Shown: piece after piece, positions 10,576 through 24,518 of the stretch
How the letters are laid out: each line of letters opens with the position of its first letter
Position numbering within the stretch: position 1 is the stretch's first letter
NCBI GenBank assembly: GCA_965644315.1
Contig: CBFFRQ010000013.1
Coordinates: 310,001 to 374,000 of the forward strand
Reading direction: 5' to 3'
Length of the DNA: 64,000 nucleotides
Origin: Caecitellus pseudoparvulus
Taxonomy: Eukaryota > Bigyra: Bicosoecida
Made by a program: the position numbers and the translations under genes
Notes under the pieces: model-generated
What the model was told of the DNA's origin: nothing
Database searches by the model: none
Seen by the model: the letters and a program-made list of their open reading frames with translations, nothing else

Positions 10576-11553
10576 TCAGCTCTGAAGCTTTGCCGCTGCC
10601 CTGTGAAGCAACACATCACGCCGCAGCGCCCACGCTGCAGCCGCAACTAAAGGTTGCTGCCGAGACACCAAGTCCCAGGTTCTCTTGATGTCACGTGGTG
10701 GGCCGCCTAGGCTCCCTGTTCCCGACCCGTGCCAGCGGAGGGCCGTCTCGCTGGGCACCTGCTGTGTGCCGAAGGCCCGGCTGAGGAACAGCAACGCAGC
10801 CGGATCAGGAAACGCATCACACAGGCAGGCCATGATGCCAAGCAAGCAGTCGGGCAGGACCTTTGTGAGGTCCAACGTGGGGTGGAGGCACGGCGTGGCT
10901 GAGCTGGGCGGCCCAAGGCGAGACAGCAAACACGCCATCAAGGGGCTGAGTGAGGCGATGAGGGGCTGCAGCAGCAGCAAACGTGCGGAGACGAGCTGCC
11001 CGTTCACTGGCACGGGCATGGCCACAAGGAACTGAGGGTAGAATGGCAGCAGAGTCAGCATGCGCTGCAGCTCGGCCCGCGGCCAGGGGGAGGCGAAGGG
11101 CCACCTGAGCAGCGCCTGCATGCAGCGCACCCTGCCCAAGACGGCTTGCGAATCACCCTCCAGGGAAACGCATGCCTGCAGGGCCCGCACTGGCGGTATG
11201 CAGTCTGGCTGCTGCTGCAGGCACTTGACGAGCCTGCTCACAGAGCCATCGGTGCATGCTGCAGCAGTGAGAGCCAGCGACTCATGGCTGCTGCGTGAGC
11301 ATGCAGCAGGGACACGGCCAGGACCGCGCCCATGTGCGGGAGGAGCACCGCCCATATGTTCAGCCTCCACTGGTATCGAATCATGGACGCTGCTCTGCTC
11401 ACAGGGCGAGCTGCTGGTTTTTGCCGCCGATGCAGCGACATGGCCTGACGCCTGCACGCCAGCCATGATAGCAAAGACCTTCGCAGGCGAAATGGAGCTC
11501 TGTGGAGGGCATTGTCGGAGGCGGTGAGGTGCACCTGACGCAATAACATGCAA
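10576..11553 (-). CDS. Hypothetical Leu/Ala-rich protein
   Basis: An open frame of 325 codons ends LLHRAAAKLQS. The C-terminal two thirds look coding, with long helix-forming Leu/Ala segments such as LLLLQPLIASLSPLMACLLS and VLPDCLLGIMACLCDAF. The first 100 residues are less convincing and may include intron or leader sequence. A second Met (MAGVQASGH) lies about 30 codons in. I do not recognise a family. It could be the upstream part of the same gene as the basic-tailed frame that begins 55 bases further on. Confidence 0.35.
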   Translation of the reverse strand: MHVIASGAPHRLRQCPPQSSISPAKVFAIMAGVQASGHVAASAAKTSSSPCEQSSVHDSIPVEAEHMGGAPPAHGRGPGRVPAACSRSSHESLALTAAACTDGSVSRLVKCLQQQPDCIPPVRALQACVSLEGDSQAVLGRVRCMQALLRWPFASPWPRAELQRMLTLLPFYPQFLVAMPVPVNGQLVSARLLLLQPLIASLSPLMACLLSRLGPPSSATPCLHPTLDLTKVLPDCLLGIMACLCDAFPDPAALLFLSRAFGTQQVPSETALRWHGSGTGSLGGPPRDIKRTWDLVSRQQPLVAAAAWALRRDVLLHRAAAKLQS

Positions 11554-11763
11554 ATTCTACTGCTCCTCGAACTCACATGGGTGGGCGTGCGCTGTAAACT
11601 GGCCGACAGCCTGGCCAACAACCATTGGCGTGGTGAACGGGGGCAAAGGCAGCGGGTGGCACAGCAAGGGGTGGGGGTTCGTAGTGCAAACTGTACCGAC
11701 ACACGCGTGAATTTGCATCCACTGCACGAGTCGCACGCTACGCTGATGCACAAGGGGTGGCAC

Positions 11764-13603
<1,840 letters not shown>

Positions 13604-14111
13604 GTTGGATGCTGTGGGGTTGCAGGGAGCGAAAAGGGCGCAGCAAAAGAGGTATGAGGGCCTCAACTGCGTGGAGCTCAGTCGTGTGGGTTGGGGATGG
13701 TGGGACAATAGGTTTGCGGGCGAGGCGTGATTGGGCCTGGGCTTGGGGTGTGAGGCCCCCCCCCCACCTCCCCACCTCCACCCAATGCACAGCACAACTT
13801 GCACAGCTACCGCATGCCCAGTAGGGAAAACCATGCACTTGTGCTCTGTGTTGTGCATGCCACTAGCCACGCGATGTGTAGTCATGCAGATTGCATTTCC
13901 AGGAGCGAGCGTGCGGGGAGTGACGGAGGAGACCACGCCCCACCTGCCACACACACACACACACCCAGCCAACGAAGCTGCATGCCAAGCCAGCCCCAAC
14001 ACCAGCAACCACAACCAGATGTGATGCCTGTCCTCCACAAGCGCCCCGGGGAGTGCCAGGCACACCCCGGGCTTCGCGAGAGCTGCGTGCCCCCACGGCA
14101 GGTCAGCCAGC
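13604..14111. other. Tubulin upstream region / L18e downstream region
   Basis: About 500 bases between the beta-tubulin start and the stop of the L18e gene, both on the minus strand. It should hold the tubulin promoter and the L18e polyadenylation region. It contains a C-run near 13758 and an (AC)n microsatellite. No coding frame with family resemblance was found. Confidence 0.5.
13949..13966. repeat. (AC)n microsatellite
   Basis: A short run of AC dinucleotides in the spacer upstream of beta-tubulin. It is the only clear dinucleotide repeat noticed in the window. Confidence 0.8.
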
Positions 14112-15115
14112 TTAGTGAGCAGACTTGACCTTGAAGCCACGGGACGCACGGCGGCCACGGGCCTTCTCGAACTTGCGGCCCTTGGAGCGCACGAAGGGCT
14201 TGGCCTTGTTCTCGGCGGCACCGGGGGTACCGAAGTGCTTGTATGCCTCGCGGGCGGTGCGGCGGCCACGCAGCAGCAGGGTGTCCTCGCCCTTGGGGGC
14301 CTCCATGGCCAGCTGGTCGAAGGTCATGACGGAGCCGCCAGCAGCCTCGATGCGGGCACGGGCGCCCTCAGTGACGCGCAGGGCCACCAGCTTGATGGCG
14401 GGGATGTCGTGGCCAGCCAGGCGCACGTCGTCCGTGACGGTGCCGACAACCACCATGTAGTTCTTGGCAGCGACACCGGGCTTGGCGGTGGCGTAGCGCA
14501 GGACGCGGTTCAGGCCCATAGGGGGGCGGTTGTTGCGGGACATCATCAGGCGCTTCAGCACGCGGGCGTTGAAGTCGCTGTCGGTGCGGCGGGCCAGGAA
14601 CTTGTACAGCTTGACCAGCAGGCGCACGTAGATGTTCTCGCTCTTAGGCTCGGTGCGGTTCTTGTGCCCGACGCGGCGGCCGCCGGCAACGAGGTCCTTG
14701 CCCTGAGCAGAAGGGGCGAAACGAACGAGTGCGCTGAGCCAGACAGCGAGGCAGGCAAGACAACGGCCACCCGAGCAGGCACGCGGGGGAGGCAGGGAGC
14801 GAGTGGATGAGCAGCATTGTACCACACTCAAGGGATCTTGCCCGCGACACGCCCATGGCAAACGGAGCATGGCCAACATGCCTGGGTCTGCAGCGGCGTG
14901 CGGAAGTTGACCGCCCGGCAAAACAACGCTCACACTGCAGCGCCAGCCCGAGGAACACTGCAGCTGTCCGGCATGGGTCCAACGACGGTGCCAGAGCAGT
15001 TGTACAGGTTGCCCTAAGCTCACACCTGGTCCACATGCCGCTGCACACCGCTGCCCACCCTGACTGCCCTGCTCAGCTGCCACGACACACACGCCCTGCA
15101 CGAGATACTCACCAT
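14112..15115 (-). CDS. RPL18: 60S ribosomal protein L18 (eL18)
   Basis: Exon 2 (14702-14112) encodes [20 protein letters not shown] onward and ends [17 protein letters not shown]. It contains the eL18 landmarks [40 protein letters not shown] and [20 protein letters not shown]. The protein is 197 residues, slightly longer than the usual 188. The family begins M-G-x-D-L, yet exon 2 opens directly at GKDL after a CTCAG acceptor. The start codon is therefore assigned to 15115-15113, where ATG is followed at once by the donor GTGAGTATC. Exon 1 is thus the start codon alone, followed by a 410-base intron. The 18-base element at 15255-15272 lies 140 bases upstream. Confidence 0.95.
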
Positions 15116-15582
15116 GACTGAAAAGGAGGGAAGCAGAAGTCTCCACAACAAACACCGATGAGGTGCTGTGAACTGTACTGGGCGATGTTGGCCTTGAAAA
15201 GTACTCCGCTGCACGTCTACGTGCGATGGCGAGGTGGTGGTCCTTATTTTTGGTGTGCGCGAATGATGCAAAGTTACGTGGTAGAGAGACCCAGCGCCAA
15301 CAGCGCCCACAGGACCTTGCGCCACTGCTTCAGGGCACAGGGGGTGCATTAAAGGGGAGAAAGGGGTCGATTCCTCGTCCGTTTCACTTTCGTGTTCCAC
15401 CCTCGACTCCACCTGCTCGGGCTGCGCTGAGGACTTCCAAGACAGAAGGTAGCACCAGCTCCACACACGGAGCGTGAAGGCCGTTCGAGCCACACTAGCA
15501 GGGCAGCAGTGTCAACAAGCATCCGACTTGCCCCTTGAGCAGGAGCTCCACCACCCCGTGCGTTGCCAAGCGCCTGCGGTGC
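15116..15582. other. L18e promoter region and LSM4 3' region
   Basis: 467 bases between the L18e start codon and the LSM4 stop codon, both minus-strand genes. It holds the 18-base element shared with the L37e gene, flanked by a small AT-rich patch (15241-15252), and presumably LSM4 3' processing signals. No gene is seen. Confidence 0.5.
15255..15272 (-). promoter_or_regulatory. 18-base element shared by ribosomal protein genes (copy 1)
   Basis: The plus-strand sequence GTGCGCGAATGATGCAAA is identical to 40241-40258. Read along the gene it is TTTGCATCATTCGCGCAC, 140 bases upstream of the L18e start codon. The other copy has the same orientation and a similar distance (161 bases) from the L37e start. 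It is likely a core promoter or activator site coordinating ribosomal protein genes. Function is inferred; the identity of the two copies is observed. Confidence 0.65.
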
Positions 15583-16279
15583 TCACTTGTCGCTCCCCGC
15601 GTTGCCACGTCGCCCGCCACGACGCCCGCCGCGACCACCTCCACGGCCACCGCCACGACCCCGGCCACGGCCTCGGCCGCCCCCACGGCTGCCTCCTCGG
15701 CCGCCCCCACGGCCGCCGCCTCGAGTGCCAGTGCGGCCTCGGCCCCGTCCGCGGCCGCGCCCGCCTGTCTTGGCCCCAGCAGTGTGCTCTGGCACTTGGT
15801 CCACGAGCTCGTTGGGCACACGCATGTACTTAATGGCTGTGCCCCTCACGTATGCTTCTGGGAGCTTCCAAAACCGCTCTCCATCCTGGGATTCGCGGGG
15901 TGCACAGATTGCAAGTGCCGAGAGCAGAGCAGGCGGCCACGCAACAGTGCCACCCAACTCACCTTGGACGTGCAGATGACGTCCTTGAGGTTGATGTTCA
16001 TGTACGAGTCACAGCTGTCCAGGATGCCATTGTACGTGTCGCCATTCTTCAGCTCCACCAGCTGCCGAGGTGCGTGGGGCCCGGCGAAAGGTATGCGTCG
16101 TGTTGGCGTTGGCGAGGCGCAAAATCCGCAACGCACCATGGGCTGGTTCTTCGCTGTGCGCAGCAGGTTCAGGGGCAGCTGTGGAGGGGACGGGAGACGT
16201 GGGTGTCGTGGGGTATTCACACTCGCATGCAGGGCTGCTTGCAGGCCTCTGTCACGCAGAGCCGGCAGTCGCTCACCAT
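15583..16279 (-). CDS. LSM4: U6 snRNA-associated Sm-like protein LSM4
   Basis: Four exons (16279-16277, 16178-16137, 16061-15963, 15885-15583) give 148 residues. They read [29 protein letters not shown] and on to VICTSK, then [20 protein letters not shown]. The Sm1 and Sm2 motifs match LSM4 closely, and a Gly/Arg-rich tail of about 50 residues follows, as in animal and plant LSM4. LSM4 is a ring subunit of LSM2-8 (nuclear, U6 snRNA) and LSM1-7 (cytoplasmic mRNA decay). Exon 1 is only the start codon, with donor GTGAGC directly after ATG. The four exon lengths sum to an exact frame. The tail's repeats (RGGGRGGG) are likely sites for arginine methylation. Confidence 0.95.
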
Positions 16280-16516
16280 GGTGCTGGTGTTTTCAGTGGC
16301 TCTGTCAATGAGCAGAGGCGAGGCCGAGAATGAAGCTCGGCAAAACCCACAGCACAAGGAACATCGCGGGTGCAATCAGTTTGAGTGCAGTTTTCTTGAG
16401 CCACTCGGCGAGCACTGCGGACGTGGCCCCTTCACGCGCGTGTCACACCTGCGGATATTGAAGCCTCGGCTCGCTGCCAGACCGAGCTGTGACGCCTGAC
16501 GATTCGCGACACAGTC

Positions 16517-18187
16517 ATGTACGCGGCGCAGATTCGTCGGCTTGCATGTCCTGGTGCACGCTTCTGCCGTGCCTTGGCCAGGCCCCTGGGCACGGCTTCC
16601 CTGCCTCATGCGACAGCAAACTTGCCAGAGCTGGTGCTGGGCAGCCAGCTCTGTCCCGAGCTGCAGCACAGCAGCCCCGCAGGGGACAGCGACACCCTCG
16701 TGGTCGTCGCAGACACGCACGCCGACGCATTCCTCCCTGGCCTTGACCTCCCTGCCTCTGCCCTGAAGGTACGCTGCGCCCGCTCTCGCTTTGCGCACCA
16801 AATCCGTCACTCCGCCCCCTGACCCGAAGCGCAGGCACTGGGAGATGCCAAGGCCGGCACATCCTTCACAGTGCAGGGCGCAGCCTCCGCCCTGACGGTT
16901 GTGGTGGTGCCAGGCGACGGCCCTCATGCCGCGTTTCAGGCGGCGGCTGGCGTCGGCACCGCTGTGCGCGGCATGGCTAGCAGCCGCGCACGAACGCCTC
17001 AGCTGCAGGTGCAGGTCAGTGAGGGCGTCTGCCCCACATCCACCCTGCGTGCCGCCGCCTTGGGCAACTACACCTTCCCCTTCTACAAAAGTGACCCGGG
17101 TGCGGGCGGGTATGCTGGGTTGGCGTGTGACTCCGCCCCTGACCCGGCGGCGCTGGCACTGCTGCAGGCAGACATCACCGGCAGCACCCTCGCGCGGCAC
17201 CTGGGCAACCTGCGTGGGGGGGAGGTGAACCCTGGCGCCCTCGGTGACATGGCCGCGGCCCTGGTGGCCCAGGACCCCGCCTTGGCCTCTGTCAGCATTG
17301 TGCGGGGGCTGGATGAGGTGCGGGCTCAGGGATGGCACTGCTTGGCAGGGGTGGGCGCTGCCTCCGCCTCTGCTCCCCTCGCCCAGCAGCCTGCCATGAT
17401 CCACGTGCAGTACAGGGGTGCCAGGGGCGGGGGTCCCCCGCCCCTGGCCCTGGTGGGCAAGGGCATCACGTTCGACACCGGCGGCCTGCACCTGAAGCCG
17501 TCTGGGGCCATTGAGAACATGCACCTGGACATGGGCGGCGCGGCTGCCGTGCTGGGCGCCCTGGCCTCCCTCATGCACAGCAAGCCGGCCGTGGACGTGG
17601 ACCTGCTCATTCCGGCGGCAGAGAACGCCGTGTCTGCGACAGCGTACAGGCCGCTGGACATCCTGCGGTCCAAGGCGGGCAAGACGGTGGAGGTGGGCAA
17701 CACGGATGCAGAGGGGCGCCTGGCCCTCGTGGATGCGTTCCACCTGGCGCAGACTGCGCACGCCGCCCCGCCAGGGGCGCTGGTTGACGTGGCCACGCTC
17801 ACAGGGGCCTGTGTCGTGGCGCTGGGACACCATGCTGCAGGCCTCTTTAGCAAGGACCCTGCCTTCCAGCACCGTGTGCAGAGCGCGGGGGAGGCTGTGG
17901 GGGAGCGCCTGTGGCCCCTTCCGCTGCTGCCGCAGCACGAAGAGGAGATCACCACCGGCTCCAAGCATGCAGATTTGATGTCCATCGGCGCAGGGCGGGA
18001 AGCTGGCGCCAGCACCGCTGCTGCGTTCTTGGCGCAGTTCATCGAACCAGGCGTGGCCTGGGCTCACCTGGACATTGCAGGCCCAGGCATGCTGCCCAAG
18101 CCACACGGCGTGCACCCAGCGGGAGGCACGGGCTTTGCAGCTCAAACCCTGGCTGAGCTGGCGCGCCGCTCAGGCACAGTCGCGTGA
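16517..18187 (+). CDS. Leucyl aminopeptidase (M17 family)
   Basis: Two exons (16517-16768 and 16835-18187) give 534 residues. The start was chosen because MYAAQIRRLACPGARFCRAL looks like a mitochondrial targeting peptide; plastid import cannot be excluded. The catalytic half has the M17 metal and substrate signatures: VGKGITFDTGGLHLKPSG, the hallmark NTDAEGRLALVDAF and DVATLTGACVVALG. M17 enzymes are hexameric two-metal peptidases that release N-terminal Leu and other residues and often take part in glutathione or Cys-Gly turnover. A perfect 27-base palindrome at 17421-17447 inserts a GGGPPP segment just before LALVGKG. The gene is divergent from LSM4 with a 237-base shared promoter region. 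Confidence 0.93.
17421..17447. repeat. Perfect 27-base GC palindrome inside the aminopeptidase gene
   Basis: CCAGGGGCGGGGG, a central T, then the exact reverse complement of the first 13 bases. It is in frame and encodes the GGGPPP stretch before LALVGKG. It can form a stable hairpin. It resembles the many shorter G-run/C-run tracts in the DOCK gene. Confidence 0.85.
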
Positions 18188-18369
18188 GGCGCGCAAAAAC
18201 AACACACGCCAATGCACCTGCAGGTAGCAGTCTGTCACTCCCTTTGCTGCAATCATAGTCAGGTTTATGCGGTGCCGCTGCACTTGACTCGTTGCACTCC
18301 AAGGCCTCCCGTGCACGGAGCATTCCGCGAAACCCTCGACCAGCACGCCAACTGCCCCTTGCGCCCTGC

Positions 18370-20932
18370 ATGGCGGACCCTTGGCCTGAGCAAAGGTCCC
18401 AGGCACTGCCTCAGCTGTCCTTGACCAAGTCAACCAGCACCGGGGATGATGACTGGACTTCCCCCCAGGTGCACAGGTGCCTGCCCGCTGAAACGCTCTC
18501 GCTGCGGGCCACCAACGTGCCGGCCCCTGCCAGCACCAAGGCGCCTCTGAGCCTGCCAGCAGCCTCGCTGAGTGAGGGAAAGCCCGACAAGGCGCCCTCA
18601 GGCCTGCAGCGCATGACCTCTGGCTACGTCGAGGACGCCCCCAGCCTGCCAGCCTCGTCCCTGCTCAGCACTTCAGCAGGTGCCCTGGCTCAGCCAAGCA
18701 CGGCTGCTGCACCCAGCGAGGAGTACCAGCCATGGGCTGCTGTGAAGACTGGTGAGTGTGCAGTGCTTTGCGCGCATGCCGAGGCCCAGCGCTGCACTGG
18801 CTCGCCACACGCCCGTGTCTGCTCTTCCCACGTGCAGCACCTTCCGCATTCGACACGGAAGTGCCGCTGCCGCTGACCAGCTCCCACGTGTTCGGCTCCA
18901 AGGCACGCATCATGAGGACAACCCAAGACATCCTGCAAGATGCAGGGGTTACAGTGACTGCCCAGGCGCAGGATTGGTCGGTGCGTGTGCCGCGCAGCGT
19001 GCATGCCAACCTCAGCGCCTTTCCCCGCAACGCCAGCACGACCCACGCACCCTTTGGCCACAGATGGCGTGCTTTCACTTTGACGGCCACGACGCGTGCG
19101 AGTTCCAGGTGTCCCTGTTCTCCTACGGCACAGCCCCCCAGCATTTCATCATGGAGTTGAAACGCACAGTGGGCGCGTCAGCGTCCAGCGCAGGTGGCCT
19201 GCTCCTGGGCCGCCTCTTCCACCACACCCTCACACACCTGCAGCAGCGCGGCATCGCCGCCAGGGCCAGCCACGGCGCGCCCACCTCTGCCCTCCTTGGC
19301 ACGCCAGCGCCTGGCACAGCTGCCTCCGTGGCCGCTCACAAAGCCTCCCTCGGCGGCCACGTGGAGGACGAAGGCGCTGACTTGCTCAGCGGCCTGGCCG
19401 GCACCGCCTCCGCCGCGGACCTGCTGGGCTCCCTGCAGTCCAAGGCGCGCAGCCTGCCCCGCTGGCACTCTGGCAGCGACTTGCTTGGCGGCCGCGCCCG
19501 CAGCTTCTCAGCACGGCAGGAAGAGGCAGTGGCCGCCCCCGGGCAGAGCGGCAGCATGATGCACGCCCTGCGCAACATGCGCAGCCAGCGCCAGCTGCCG
19601 CAGGCCGAGGCGGTCCCCCCTGCCGCCCGCCTGGAAAGCGCCACGGAGACGCTGCAGGCTGGCGTGCCGGGCTTGGCGTCCACCTCTGCTGGCGGGCTGG
19701 ACCCGGAGGCCCTCTCAGCAGCCCAGGCGGCCGGCGCTAGCCTCACCGTGGCCCAGAGCAAGGCGCTGTGGGCCCCCATCACAGCCATGCTGGCGCACGG
19801 CGGCGCGCCGCAGAAGGAGGAGGCGGTGCGGGTGCTGGCGGCGCTGTCCCGCTCCCCCGCCAACCACGACAGCATCGTCAAGGCACGCCTGCCAGTGCTG
19901 CTGGGGGACATGATGGGCCTGACGCACCTGACGGGGCAGGGCGCCACGCCAGCGGTGCCCGCCCCCACCCCGCCCACGCAGCGCAGCACCCTGCAGGCCC
20001 CCCACGCTCTGCTGGCTGCGGGCGGCAAGGTGTACAAGGCGGGCCGGGGCCTGTCCCGCGTCGGCCGAGCGCTGGCTGTGGCCATGGTGGCCAACCTCAC
20101 CCGCTCCCCCGTGGGCATGGCCGCCATGCAGGACAACGGCATCCTGCCTGCCCTGCAGCGCCTGTGGCAGGAGGACAAGGCGGCAGAGGGCAGCGCCGAA
20201 CTGGCGGCGGCGGCGGCGGCAGCTGTGGCAGGGGCGGTGGACCCCGCCACGGCCGACTTGGTGGCCCACATGACGGGCAGCGACCGCCCAGACACGGCCT
20301 CAGACACGGGCACGGTGGGCGAGAGCGAGGGGGAGGGGGAGGAGGGCGGCGGCATCACCCTGGACGTGGCGCCGCCCCCTGCCCCCGTCCCCCGCGCTGC
20401 CACGACGCAGGCCGGCAGCGGGCAGGCCGGGCCCCCCCTTGGCCGCAGCAAGTCGTCCCCCGTCACCTCCCTCCTGTCCGGCGTGCGCAGCACCTGGTCC
20501 TCCGCCCGTGCCGGCGTCCGCGCAGGCGTCTTCAAGGCCTTCGTCATGTCGAAGGTGGAGGCCGTCCTAAGCGCTGCGCGGGCTGTCGCCACGGGTGCGC
20601 CCCCCGCCTCCACCACACCCCTCACGCCTGCGCCGGCCAGGGATGCGCGCCCCGTGCAAGCACACCGCCCCCTGCAGCGAGCAGTGTCCTGGAGCGTCGC
20701 GCCGCGGGGGGTGGCGGCAGGGCAGCCTGTCGCCACCATCGACGGCGTGGGGGCGCACTCCCCCCCGACGCAGGGGCTGGTGGGCGTGGACTTGGCGCGG
20801 GAGCTGCAGGCTCTGCCGCCGGCGCCACGGGAGCCGGCCGCCCTCACGCCTGCATCCACGGGCGAGGCGGGGCTGTCGGACAGCACGTCCCCGGCAGCAC
20901 CTCGAGGCGGGCGCCAGGCAGTCCTCGCCTAG
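18370..20932 (+). CDS. Armadillo-like protein with possible KA1-type module
   Basis: Exons 18370-18751, 18838-18980 and 19064-20932 join in frame to 797 residues starting MADPWPEQRSQALPQLSLTK. The first 130 residues are Ser/Ala/Pro-rich and disordered. Residues about 140-225 form a compact region (ILQDAGVTVTAQAQDWS, then CEFQVSLFSYG and HFIMELKRTVG). Its strand pattern with a basic 'ELKR-x-x-G' end recalls the KA1 membrane-binding fold of kinases. A helical Ala-rich region at about 430-600 looks like armadillo/HEAT repeats (AVRVLAALSRSPANHDSIV, ALAVAMVANLTRSPVGMAAM). The rest is low complexity. No kinase domain is present. The family is not recognised; both domain names are tentative. Confidence 0.6.
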
Positions 20933-21080
20933 TCCCCCTCCCGCCCTGCCTCGCTGCTTCATGTCTCCAATGCACCCCTTGTCGCGGACAGGGCAGACAC
21001 CGCCGCACTTTCCAACAGGCCATGTCCGCAGGGGAAAGCAGACCCGCGTCGTGGGGGCTTGCCCGTGACGCCTGCGAGCC

Positions 21081-22617
21081 ATGGCAACGCTACCCATGTT
21101 CTTCGGGGGGAAGGGCGGCGGCAGCGGCCAGGGGGCTTCCCCTGGCGCAGCCGCGGCAGGCCAGCCAAGCTTCGGGTCTGACCCGCTGCAGCGCGCCTTC
21201 GCCGCCAGCATGCAGCGGGCCAAGCACCAGCACGAAGCGCAGATGGCTGTGAAACGCCTGGCTGAGCAGCAAGGCCTGGACATCACCCCACCCAAGGCCC
21301 CCGGCAAGGACGCCACGCCTGCGCAACGGGAGGCGTACGAGCATGCCAAGATGCTGCACACAGACTTGCTGAACCGACTCGCAACTGAGGCGATGATTCT
21401 CGAGAGCCAGCAGTGTGAAAGTGATCGAAAACGAGCCAGGGACGCTGCCATGCAGTCCCTGACAACGGAGGGTGCTCTGTGCTCTGCAGACTGCTTTCAC
21501 GAGGTGTGTGCGCCGCTGAAACACTCGTGAAACGCGACGCCTCCCACAGCACTGCTGAGCCCTAACCCCGGTGCCCCTTCGCAGTCCATCCTGCGGGCCT
21601 GGTGCATGAACTTGCTGGAGTTCCTGGTGGAGCTTGACCGGCGCGCAGGCGTCTTGCCAGAGGCACCCACCACCCACAAACGTGTTGCCCGGGCATTCGT
21701 GAGTGCCGGAGGCAAGCGACTGCCCAAGCCAGTGGGCACAGTCGTGCGCGAGGTGACTGTGGACATTCCTTTTGCAGTGCGCCGTCATGGACCCCGTGCG
21801 TGCCTCTGCTGCGCCCAGCCCCCCGCAACAGCTCCCGCAGCCCAAACCGCCTGCGCCCACAGTGGACTTGGCTCTGGACGACACCACAGTAGCCCACAGG
21901 CCTCAGTCGCTGACGTGCCTGCCGCCGTGGGTCCACCCCGACTCCACAGCGCCGTTGACCACCTTGAGCAAGGAGTCAGGCAAGCTGCTGCCTCTGCCCT
22001 GCCTGCTGCCTGGCGACCGTGTGATGTCTGTGGGGGGCCGCCGTGTGGCCCCTGGAGGGGGGGGTGCGGCCGCCCTGACGGAGGCACTGCAAGGGCTGGC
22101 CCCCGTGGCCCCCCCGGCACCCCTCGCCCCAGAGGACCCCGACGAAGTCTCCGCCGCACCTGTGTACGACCCCAGTGTCTTGGTGGTTGTGCGGCGGGTG
22201 AGCAGTGCCTCGCGGGGGGCAGAAGGAGACCCCACGCGTAGCGCCTGGGCCCAGGCAGCAGGGGGGGGGCTCGCCCTCCCAGCCGTGCGCAAGGCTGTCG
22301 TGGAGCTGTTGCTGCTGGAGCGGCAACTGTTGAATTTCTACCCCGAGCCGGGAGCCAGGTATGCCGTTGCCATGGCCTGTCGCCTGGATGCAATCGCGCT
22401 GGCGGGCTCTGCCGAGACGCTCCTGGCAGCCCTGGGGGAGGAACACAGGCGCCTGATGGAGGGCTTGTTTTTGGACCTCAGTGACGACCACACGAAGCTG
22501 CCTCGCTTCCTGCTGCCCTTCAACCGGTCCAGCGTGCGGGGGGGCGCGCCGGCCGCGGCGGCTGAGGCTGGCGCTGCGGCGGAAGGCGGTGATGACGAGG
22601 TCATCATCATCGACTGA
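21081..22617 (+). CDS. Hypothetical protein with PDZ-like domain
   Basis: Exons 21081-21503, 21585-21698 and 21778-22617 join to 458 residues. The N-terminus is Gly-rich (MATLPMFFGGKGGGSGQG) and leads into a charged helical region (SMQRAKHQHEAQMAVKRLAE, then TPAQREAYEHAKMLHTDLLN). Exon 2 encodes a short conserved-looking helix, LRAWCMNLLEFLVELDRR. In exon 3, LLPGDRVMSVGGRRVAP followed about 60 residues later by SVLVVVRRV matches the carboxylate-loop and last-strand pattern of a PDZ domain with an insertion. The C-terminus ends in an acidic stretch (GGDDEVIIID). I do not recognise the family. A scaffold role would follow if the PDZ call holds. Confidence 0.6.
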
Positions 22618-22648
22618 CTGGCAGAGGCGGAGGGCAGTCACAATTTAA

Positions 22649-24468
<1,820 letters not shown>

Positions 24469-24518
24469 TGCATTGCTGCGTCTGCGAGCGGGGTGCACCC
24501 TGCCCAGCACAGCCACTC

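Noticed and set aside
16376-18145. 589-codon open frame on the minus strand opposite the aminopeptidase
   Set aside because: Antisense shadow of a clear M17 gene. The frame crosses the aminopeptidase intron and has no recognisable domain.
21585-21698. Resemblance of the PDZ-like gene's exon 2 to the Prp18 splicing factor
   Set aside because: Only about ten residues look similar and the rest of the protein does not fit Prp18.
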